DNA of 13,461 nt, taken from contig CAINUH010000243.1 in NCBI GenBank assembly GCA_903853735.1, positions 1 through 13,461 of the forward strand, read 5' to 3'. The notes beneath the pieces are model-generated. The model did no database searches. It worked only from the letters and a program-made list of their open reading frames with translations, and was not told where the DNA came from. Position 1 is the stretch's first letter. Every line of letters begins with the position of its first letter. Origin of the DNA: an uncultured Desulfomonile sp. Lineage in GTDB: Bacteria > Desulfobacterota > Desulfomonilia > Desulfomonilales > Desulfomonilaceae. The translations under genes and the position numbers were made by a program. This document shows positions 8,178-13,461 of this stretch, one piece after another.

Positions 8178-8275
8178 CACAGAGTGGACGGCGACCGCGA
8201 GTCAGGACGGTCTGGATTCTGGAATCAGGCGATGATGGGGCCCGGCTTGTGACGGCGTACCCCCAAGGAGGACTC

Positions 8276-8515
8276 ATGAGCAGGAGTTTTAAGGAACATG
8301 ACCGCGTGGTCTTGAAGGCAGCGTTGCCATCAGACGGTCTGGAACCGGGGGATGTGGGATGTGTGGTGCATGTTTATAGAGACGGCTCCGCGTACGAAGT
8401 GGAGTTTTCTTCCCTGGACGGGTACACCGCTACCGTGGTGACCGTGGAAGCGGGCGACATAAGGCCGGTGTACAGGCGGGAGATTACTCACGCTCGGGAA
8501 TTGAGGGTTCAATGA
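8276..8515 (+). CDS. DUF4926 domain protein
   Basis: The 79-residue protein matches the small DUF4926 family: an acidic-hydrophobic start (FKEHDRVVLKAALPSDGLEP), then GDVGCVVHVYRDGSAYEVEF and VVTVEAGDIRPV. The fold is expected to be a compact beta barrel. Function is unknown; the family is often encoded next to DUF6883 proteins in small two-gene accessory modules, but no such partner is visible here. The ATG at 8276 follows a perfect AAGGAGG by four bases, so I prefer it over the GTG at 8249. The next gene starts 87 bases downstream. Confidence 0.82.
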   Translation: MSRSFKEHDRVVLKAALPSDGLEPGDVGCVVHVYRDGSAYEVEFSSLDGYTATVVTVEAGDIRPVYRREITHARELRVQ

Positions 8516-8602
8516 GTTTTGGGTGGGATTCGATAATGTTTCCCTCGACGGCAGACTGCTTCTCGTATCGCAATGCGGGAAGTCCTTCCGCCGGAGATTC
8601 AA

Positions 8603-9097
8603 ATGAATGTGGACAGCCTGGTCACCCCGTTCCTTGAGAAAGCGGCAGAGGCAGGGGCGGCGACTGCCACAGTAAACAGTGCCCAGGAATTCCAAAGAAT
8701 CATCTCCGAAGTATTATAGGAACATGGATCGGTATACTGTCCCTGCATGTCCGACAAAGAGAGGACCGTGCCGATTCCTGCGGACCGTCGGCAGCCAGCT
8801 TATGAGTCCGCATCGATAACCCTTGAAGAGTCATTCGCGGGTGTAGCCGAAACAGGAACCGTCATTTGCTCGAGCGCCTCCGGCAAGTTCCTGCAAGCAA
8901 GCCTCCTGACTGAACACCACGTTGCAATAGTGCCGAGAGAGAAGATATTCCCCTCTTTTTCGGAATTCTTCGCATCATTGGCAGAAATGCCCACCAACAT
9001 AACTCTTATTACAGGCTCAAGCCGAACCGCAGATATAGAGAAAACTCTCATCATAGGAATGCATGGTCCCAAGAGAGTTACGGTGATTGTCTGGTGA
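8603..9097 (+). pseudogene. LutC/YkgG-type LUD-domain protein interrupted by an amber codon
   Basis: One continuous frame from ATG 8603 (GGAG six bases upstream) to TGA 9095-9097 is broken only by TAG at 8717-8719. The first 38 codons (MNVDSLVTPFLEKAAEAGA...QRIISEVL) resemble the LUD N-terminus. After the stop, the frame resumes with EHGSVYCPC and includes the LUD core: VAETGTVICSS, HHVAIVPREKIFP, ITLITGSSRTADIEKTLI and GMHGPKRVTVIV. LutC-type proteins belong to lactate-utilisation iron-sulfur complexes (LutABC). No lutA or lutB is nearby. At about 164 codons it is shorter than typical members (roughly 190-230). The amber codon is one base from CAG. Restart at ATG 8747 is possible but lacks a ribosome-binding site. 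Confidence 0.78.
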
Positions 9098-9156
9098 GGC
9101 GGTCATGCGAAGGATTGCCGCAACAAGGCAACGCCTACGTTCATCCTATTGTTTGA

Positions 9157-9240
9157 TCAGGAGACAAAGGTCCATCCGATGGCCTGGGCGTAGTCAAGGA
9201 TAGGTCGCTGTACGGTTTTGTGTTCTCCGGGTGAGGGCAT
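9157..9240 (-). pseudogene. hsdR: HsdR N-terminal remnant (type I restriction subunit)
   Basis: Six bases beyond the YhcG stop on the minus strand, an ATG at 9240-9238 opens MPSPGEHKTVQRPILDYAQA followed by IGWTFVS and a TGA at 9159-9157. This matches the start of HsdR proteins (SPGEHKTVQ..IL.YAQEIGWT). The rest of this normally very large helicase-nuclease is missing; downstream sequence to 9098 shows no further HsdR similarity that I can see. The gene is a relic, confirming that the minus strand here once carried a type I restriction-modification operon. Confidence 0.78.
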
Positions 9241-9245
9241 GTCTA

Positions 9246-10079
9246 TCAGTTCTTTGTTTCCGGCAAAACAGGTCGGATTGCATCACTGAGTTGTTTAGCG
9301 GTTGGCAGCTTACCTTTGAGTTCTTTCGGCAGCCGCGGCCGCAGTTGGTATTCCGCCACGCCGATGGGGTTGGTCTTTGATTTCAAAGCGAATTCCACTT
9401 CCATGTTGTAGGAACTCTTGAGCATCTCTTCGGCCTGATCCGCGAGAGAGGCAGGCAGGACAGTCGGAAAATTGTGGGTCTTCTTTTCCTTCACAGCCCT
9501 CTCGTAAGCACCAGCCTTGATCTGATTCAGCAGCACATTGCGGCTCCAGCCGAATTGTGTTGAGGCGCGGAGGTAGTAGATGCGGGCTGCTGGGTCAACG
9601 ATCCTATCAAGGAGCAGCATGTGGTGGCCCCACGGAATTTCTGCAGCAAGCTGCTGCAGCATTTTGAGCGAATGTGGTTGTTCCGAGTTCTGAGTGTTGG
9701 CACATGTAGTAGCTATGGATGGTTCCCCGTCGGATGGAAGCACAAGCGTAGCGCGTTCTAATTCTGCGGCAACCTGTCGCAGAAATTCAGGCTTGGAGTA
9801 TTCCGCAAAGAAACAACGCATATACCACAAGCTGCGTGGCGAAAACCCCTGTTGGCCTGAGAAAGCCTCCCGAAGGTCGCGCGAAAGATCGTTGACGACG
9901 GACTTACCCCAACCCAGAGTTTGTTGCCGCTCCACTATCCCCTTGCCAATGTCCCAATAAAGCATGATGAGATCGTGGTTCACCGCACGGGCCGCTGATA
10001 AGCGGGCGGTCAAAACACGCTCCTTCAGTTCGGATACGAACTGTTGATACTCCTTTGTTCCGACTGCGAGGCCTTTCAT
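9246..10079 (-). CDS. YhcG/DUF1016 family protein lacking its PDDEXK nuclease domain
   Basis: The 277-residue product starts MKGLAVGTKEYQQFVSELKE at ATG 10079, with AGAGGAAT just before it; an in-frame ATG at 10187 would extend into the hsdS remnant and is rejected. Residues 1 to ~222 are the DUF1016 N-terminal domain (LIMLYWDIGKGIVERQ, GFSPRSLWYMRCFF, IPWGHHMLLLDRI, YYLRASTQFGWSRNVLLNQI). After KSSYNM (~226) the frame jumps directly to EVEFALKSKTNPIGVAEYQL and the usual C-terminal tail RLPKELKGKLPT. Complete family members have a PDDEXK nuclease domain of ~100 residues between these points. It is absent here without loss of frame. Such genes commonly sit between hsdS and hsdR, exactly as here. 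It could be a decaying gene or a nuclease-free variant. Confidence 0.85.
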   Translation of the reverse strand: MKGLAVGTKEYQQFVSELKERVLTARLSAARAVNHDLIMLYWDIGKGIVERQQTLGWGKSVVNDLSRDLREAFSGQQGFSPRSLWYMRCFFAEYSKPEFLRQVAAELERATLVLPSDGEPSIATTCANTQNSEQPHSLKMLQQLAAEIPWGHHMLLLDRIVDPAARIYYLRASTQFGWSRNVLLNQIKAGAYERAVKEKKTHNFPTVLPASLADQAEEMLKSSYNMEVEFALKSKTNPIGVAEYQLRPRLPKELKGKLPTAKQLSDAIRPVLPETKN

Positions 10080-10089
10080 ATTCCTCTGC

Positions 10090-10251
10090 TCATTTCTCCA
10101 AGACCGGTTGCTGTTTTGACGACAGCCCGTCGCGAAATTCCCCCGAAACCTGTTCCAGAATTCCCTCCACATCAATGTCATGGACACGAATCTGGGCTGT
10201 CATCAACTGGTGAAGTAGCGTGCGGAAGAGGTCTGCCAGGGACCGACGCTT
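10090..10251 (-). pseudogene. hsdS: HsdS C-terminal remnant (type I specificity subunit)
   Basis: The minus-strand frame from 10251 to the TGA at 10092-10090 reads KRRSLADLFRTLLHQLMTAQ, then IRVHDIDVEG and on to PVLEK. The core LFRTLLHQLMTAQIRVH is characteristic of the C-terminal end of many HsdS proteins. An in-frame TAA at 10254-10252 precedes it, and the sequence upstream is not HsdS-like. Only the last 53 codons survive. It lies 10 bases upstream of the YhcG gene, the expected order for hsdS-yhcG-hsdR. Confidence 0.8.
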
Positions 10252-10341
10252 TTAACCGCAAGTTCTACATGACGTGGTGCTTACTACACCCTTTCTGATC
10301 ATATCCTTGATTGACGCGGATGCGCCATAGAAAATCAACTA

Positions 10342-10360
10342 CCGCTATGGAGCGTAGCGG
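10342..10360 (-). terminator. Hairpin at the end of the methyltransferase gene
   Basis: CCGCTA and TAGCGG form a perfect six-pair inverted repeat with a seven-base loop that spans the methyltransferase stop codon. On the minus strand a short T-containing stretch follows (TAGTTGATTTTC) but not a clean T-run. It may act as a weak terminator or only as a 3' end structure. Confidence 0.35.
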
Positions 10361-11604
10361 AATAGCGGGTCAGGTCCAGCGCCTTGTTGAGCATCCCTTT
10401 GATAGGCCTTCCCCTTTCCTGTCCCTCGATGAGGTGCATGGTTCCCGACAAGGTTGAGATACTTTTGGGGCACATCAGTAACCGGCTCAGGTGGAGGAAT
10501 AAACCGTGACCGCTTCACCTCAAGAATGCAGTACTCAGTAAGGTTCTTACCCGTAACTTGGCCCACTATTTCCCGTGCCAAGACCTCTGCTAAAAGCGAA
10601 GGAACGGCATTGCCAATCTGGCGTTGTATCGCGACGCGGGGGCAGTCAATTCGAAATGAGTTCGGAAATGTTTGGATTCCTGCCATCTCCTTCCAAGATA
10701 ACTTCCTGTTACTCCAGTGAAAGGGACCAACTGCTGATCCTGGCTGCGCTTGAATAGTCCAACTGGGTCGGTTTTTTGCTAGCTTAAGAAGGAAGCACCA
10801 ATATCGCGTTCTCCATCCAAAGAGCGGCAACCCGCCTTTCCTATCTGTGTGCCACAGATAGTTTTCACCTTCAGGGATTGACGGAAGCATATCCGCCCAC
10901 TTTCCTCCAATGTCTAATTTCTCATCCGCCTCCGGCCTTATCGAGCCGATTGCATCCCATGTTGTTACATATGGACGTCGAGAAATGTCGAAAAGCATCT
11001 GATTTCGAGCATCTGAGTCGCTGTGAGTCGGGTCTGGGAAGCGAAACTCTCTGCCGTCCCTTAGTGCAACTAAAAAGAAACGGACACGAGTTTGTGGCAC
11101 CCCAAAATCTGCTGCATTTAACACTCGCCATGTCGGGCGATAGTCTGTACCAATAGCCCGGTTGATCTCGCGGATTCGATTTAGAATGAACTGAAATCCT
11201 TCTTCTTTTCCTGAATAATTGATCCCATGTACATTTTCCAACAGGAAGGCTCTTGGACGTAATTCTTGAACGATTCTGAAATATTCGTCCAATGTGTTGG
11301 ACCGTGGGTCTTTCAGCCGAAGGGTATAACCCCTTGACCAGTAGGCAGACTTAGAAAATGGCTGGCAAGGTGGTCCGCCGATAACCAGATCGACAGCATC
11401 CCTTGAGTTTCCTACGACATTTCGAAAATCTCCTTTTCCAAGTTCCTCAAGCGGCCCTTCAATTACAGATTGTGCCCCGTTCAGGCGAAGCGTCTTGCAG
11501 GCGTGCTTGTCGAAGTCGTTCTTCAAAACGATATCGCAGCCTGCGGCTTCAAAACCATAGTCTAGACCACCACATCCCGAAAATAAGCTGACAGTAATCA
11601 TCAT
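10345..11604 (-). CDS. DNA (cytosine-5-)-methyltransferase, type II modification enzyme
   Basis: The 419-residue product transfers methyl groups from S-adenosylmethionine to cytosine C5 in a target site, protecting it from the partner endonuclease. Motifs appear in order. Motif I is LFSGCGGLDYGF (7-18). Motif IV is GGPPCQPFS, with catalytic Cys80. Motif VI is ENV (123-125). Motif VIII is QTRVRFFLVA (171-180). The target-recognition region lies at about 185-325 and the final RQIGNAVP at 328-335. A ~60-residue C-terminal extension follows. The start ATG overlaps the endonuclease stop (ATGA, 11604-11601), so translation is probably coupled. A second ATG three bases on is equally usable. Target sequence cannot be read from the protein. 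Confidence 0.95.
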   Translation of the reverse strand: MMITVSLFSGCGGLDYGFEAAGCDIVLKNDFDKHACKTLRLNGAQSVIEGPLEELGKGDFRNVVGNSRDAVDLVIGGPPCQPFSKSAYWSRGYTLRLKDPRSNTLDEYFRIVQELRPRAFLLENVHGINYSGKEEGFQFILNRIREINRAIGTDYRPTWRVLNAADFGVPQTRVRFFLVALRDGREFRFPDPTHSDSDARNQMLFDISRRPYVTTWDAIGSIRPEADEKLDIGGKWADMLPSIPEGENYLWHTDRKGGLPLFGWRTRYWCFLLKLAKNRPSWTIQAQPGSAVGPFHWSNRKLSWKEMAGIQTFPNSFRIDCPRVAIQRQIGNAVPSLLAEVLAREIVGQVTGKNLTEYCILEVKRSRFIPPPEPVTDVPQKYLNLVGNHAPHRGTGKGKAYQRDAQQGAGPDPLFRYAP

Positions 11605-12587
11605 ATCTCCGGATCGAACACAAGCTCTGTCCGCTTCCGGTTCACCGCTTCAATAATGTTTGCGATGCCATCTGCGCTAACCCTCAAATGTATCTCATCC
11701 CATCCTTTGGTCTCTTCAGTGACAGAAATATGGACATTCACTTCAGCACTTGCTCCGGTACCCCAAGCCCTCAGGCCAATACCCGGTGTTCTTTTAGGTA
11801 GCATTTGCAAAACCCGGATCGCCTTCCGCGCTGAAATGACTCGGAAAACAGGAAGGGCTACGTGTTCTGAGAAAGCCGACCAGTACTTATTGACCATTGA
11901 ATAGATAAACCTATCTTCGGCATCCCGAATAAGGCTTCCTGAATACTCGTTCAGCAATCGCCATACTTCAGCCTCATCTCGATTGAACAGAGTGAGAAGA
12001 TGGCTTTCAATTTTCCCAATAAGCGTGTAGTCGATAGAAATCGCGTAGAGAAGGTTCGGTTCTTTCTCAATTGAGTCGTGCGCCTTGTATGCAGGGATCG
12101 GAATGCAATCATCCGGTTGAAGGCCAACGAGTTGTGCAGCGTTTTCGAACCTAGTTCCAGCGTTTTTTACATTGATTGGCAATTCCAAGTCGTTTTCCAA
12201 TATCGTGAAATCAACCAGCGAATGTCTACTGAATCGCTCATCTCTATAATCGATGCTGGGGCGCACTTCACGGAGCCAATCAAGCTCATCCAGAAACTGC
12301 CGCTCTGTGATGGCTGCTGGGAAAAGTTTAGTGACGGGGTTTTCTGCTGAACCGGTTTTCTTCCTTGGCTCCAAGAGGTCCGTAAAATCCTCGCTTCGAA
12401 GTTTTTCGACGATTTCTCGACTTCGAGTAAGCGTCAAAGAACTGCCTTCGTAAAGCTCTCGGATAACTGAATCTGCAGTGCGCCCTTGTCTAAGCGCAAC
12501 TTGCGCTCGTCCGAGACATGCTCCAATCCATCGGCTATCTGGAAGGACTCTGGTTATGCTTTGTGCTCGCATCTCCGGATGTTTCAC
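11601..12587 (-). CDS. Probable type II restriction endonuclease
   Basis: The 328-residue product is encoded immediately upstream of the cytosine methyltransferase and overlaps it by four bases, which makes a restriction endonuclease the obvious role. A candidate PD-(D/E)XK site is VDFTI (Asp126) followed by LELPINVKNAG (Lys141). Next comes VGLQPDDCIPIPAYKAHDS, a stretch I associate with restriction enzymes but cannot place in a named subtype. The N-terminal ~80 residues look helical. The start is GTG at 12587, and the ribosome-binding site is weak. An internal ATG at 12572 is the next option. No controller protein gene is visible. The frame is intact, so the pair may be active. Confidence 0.75.
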   Translation of the reverse strand: MKHPEMRAQSITRVLPDSRWIGACLGRAQVALRQGRTADSVIRELYEGSSLTLTRSREIVEKLRSEDFTDLLEPRKKTGSAENPVTKLFPAAITERQFLDELDWLREVRPSIDYRDERFSRHSLVDFTILENDLELPINVKNAGTRFENAAQLVGLQPDDCIPIPAYKAHDSIEKEPNLLYAISIDYTLIGKIESHLLTLFNRDEAEVWRLLNEYSGSLIRDAEDRFIYSMVNKYWSAFSEHVALPVFRVISARKAIRVLQMLPKRTPGIGLRAWGTGASAEVNVHISVTEETKGWDEIHLRVSADGIANIIEAVNRKRTELVFDPEI

Positions 12588-12676
12588 CTTGTATGCCTGA
12601 CTTCTGTTTATGTGGTTCCCAGATAAATCCGCTCTCTGGTCTTATTTGCAAATGACACTCCACGGGAATCTTGCCG

Positions 12677-12706
12677 AACATATTTTCATCTATGGCTTAA
12701 AGTCAA
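12677..12706 (-). promoter_or_regulatory. Candidate promoter of the restriction-modification pair
   Basis: On the minus strand, TTGACT (12706-12701) and TATGTT (12682-12677) lie 18 bases apart. The start would fall near 12670, leaving a leader of about 80 bases before the endonuclease GTG. The rest of 12588-12804 shows no convincing gene. Confidence 0.35.
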
Positions 12707-12804
12707 TCTGAATAGCTGCACCTAAAAGATGCGCTTTTCCGTCATCCTGCCAGTCTTCCTCTATCCTCTACTGCCATCCAGTTACGAAGGTATTTACTGG
12801 CCCC

Positions 12805-13173
12805 TCACCACCGCGGCGGATTCCACTTGCCCACGAGGACTTCACGCTTAGGCGCATACAGGCGCATGGTGAGATTGAAGGTCCCTTTGGGAGCGGGCAG
12901 CCAGTTCGCCTCCTTGCCTGCGCCCGGGCTCTCATTCTGGAAATAGAGGTCGAGCGAAGGGTCAACCTTGTCTATGTCGAAACTCTTGCCAGGCTCGATG
13001 TTGGTGGATTGTTTACGGGTCACGTCCATGGTGATGATCGGGTAGAAATAGAGATAGGCATCGACGCCTATGGCGAGAGCCTCCTGTTCGCTGATTGCAG
13101 CTTTGCTCGTTGCCGGGATGATCGTCAGGGTCACAGCGAGGAGTAAAGTCAACGCAACTGGTCGACAAAACAC
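12805..13173 (-). pseudogene. DUF1254/DUF1214 protein with large internal deletion
   Basis: The 122-residue frame (GTG start at 13173) opens with a signal peptide (FCRPVALTLLLAVTLTIIPA, cleavage near ATSKA). It continues with the start of a DUF1254 domain (EQEALAIGVDAYLYFYPIIT, MDVTRKQSTN). At about residue 63-74 it switches to the end of a DUF1214 domain (LYFQNESPG, KEANWLPAPKGTFNLTMRLY). Full proteins of this family are several hundred residues long, so roughly the central 300 or more are missing with the frame kept. The last residues (NPPRW then TGA) also look shifted: the neighbouring frame would give AVVRGQ and a TAA near 12794. No strong ribosome-binding site precedes the GTG. Family function is unknown; members are exported. 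Confidence 0.7.
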
Positions 13174-13262
13174 ATTCCGAAGAATTTTCCAACTCAGAAT
13201 GATAGGTTTTGTCCTCTCTGTGCTAGTTCTTAATAACGGTCTCTAATAATGCAGCAGTCTCT

Positions 13263-13461
13263 TTAATCAACCACGATCTGAATACCCCGGCTGTTCGCCC
13301 TCTTGAAATACCAGTCCACAATGTTGTCCGGGGGTTGATCCTGGTCAGATTCAGGTTTTCGGACCAAGGCAATGGCACTCGTAGGACAGGTATTCGTACA
13401 TACCCCGCATCCTATACAGCGTTCCGGTTGAACCTGGTAAGATCCGTCTTCTTCCGAGATA
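13263..13461 (-). CDS. 4Fe-4S ferredoxin-type protein, C-terminal part
   Basis: The minus-strand frame is open from the window edge to TAA at 13265-13263. It gives about 65 residues containing a classic 4Fe-4S cluster motif CIGCGVCTNTCPTSAIAL (CxxCxxCxxxCP). A hydrophilic tail (PESDQDQPPDNIVDWYFKRA) and the ending GIQIVVD follow. The cluster would serve electron transfer. Because the N-terminal part lies outside the window, it could be a stand-alone ferredoxin or the end of a larger iron-sulfur subunit. The stop is ~90 bases from the DUF1254/1214 remnant start, on the same strand. Confidence 0.85.
   Translation of the reverse strand, partial: ISEEDGSYQVQPERCIGCGVCTNTCPTSAIALVRKPESDQDQPPDNIVDWYFKRANSRGIQIVVD

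Noticed and set aside
8717..8719. Amber codon in the LUD gene as a pyrrolysine codon
   Set aside because: Known pyrrolysine proteins are mainly methylamine methyltransferases, no suppressor tRNA or pyl gene is in the window, and a simple nonsense mutation in a decaying region is more likely.
10080..10187. N-terminal extension of the YhcG frame to an ATG at 10187
   Set aside because: The extension is out-of-frame reading of the HsdS remnant, and the internal ATG at 10079 has a good ribosome-binding site and matches the family N-terminus.
10255..10338. Open frame (IKDMIRKGVVSTTS...) directly upstream of and in frame with the HsdS remnant
   Set aside because: It is separated by a TAA, does not resemble HsdS, and 28 open codons are not significant.
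12535..12681. A 48-codon minus-strand frame (starting MFGKIPVECHLQIRPESG) overlapping the start of the endonuclease gene
   Set aside because: It would be in the place of a controller gene, but it has no ribosome-binding site, no helix-turn-helix pattern, and its start codon coincides with the candidate -10 box.
1..13461. CRISPR arrays, rRNA, integrase-type mobile elements or attachment-site duplications
   Set aside because: No regularly spaced repeats, rRNA segments, integrase genes or second copy of the tRNA 3' end were seen.

Overview
The window looks like a bacterial chromosome segment of mid GC content. The left half carries a conserved translation and transcription gene cluster. Its order, rimP-nusA-ylxR-infB-ylxP(DUF503)-rbfA-nrnA, is typical of Desulfobacterota (the old Deltaproteobacteria) and relatives. 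That assignment is an inference from gene order and protein style; no taxonomic marker settles it.

Layout. Positions 1-135 hold the open 3' end of an unrecognised reading frame. A tRNA-Gly(CCC) gene with its own sigma70-type promoter follows at 221-296, then a strong hairpin-plus-T-run terminator at 313-339. From 405 to 7231 a tightly packed plus-strand operon encodes RimP, NusA, YlxR, IF-2, YlxP, RbfA and NrnA, with several genes overlapping by a few bases. These products act in 30S maturation, translation initiation, transcription elongation and antitermination, and nanoRNA turnover. The truB, rpsO and pnp genes that often follow are absent.

From 7232 onward the window becomes an accessory region. 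It begins with an AT-rich, palindrome-rich non-coding stretch (7232-7618). Next come a small predicted secreted protein (7619-7954), the head of an IS4-type (DUF4372) transposase relic on the minus strand (7971-8090), a DUF4926 protein (8276-8515), and a LutC/LUD-domain gene whose otherwise continuous frame is cut by one amber codon (8603-9097).

The minus strand from 10251 down to 9157 is the skeleton of a type I restriction-modification locus. It contains the last ~53 codons of hsdS, a YhcG/DUF1016 gene that kept its frame but lost its PDDEXK nuclease domain, and the first 27 codons of hsdR. Directly upstream on the same strand sits an apparently complete type II restriction-modification pair: a PD-(D/E)XK-like endonuclease (11601-12587) and a C5-cytosine methyltransferase (10345-11604), joined by an ATGA overlap. 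This looks like a restriction island in which a type II system arrived beside, or replaced, a decaying type I system.

The right end holds a DUF1254/DUF1214 protein shortened by an in-frame internal deletion (12805-13173) and the C-terminal part of a 4Fe-4S ferredoxin-type protein running off the window edge (13263-13461). Repeated in-frame deletions and single-base stops across 7.9-13.2 kb indicate active gene decay next to a conserved operon. I did not find a clearly new defence or regulatory system. The best candidates for a second look are the nuclease-less YhcG remnant and the unclassified endonuclease.
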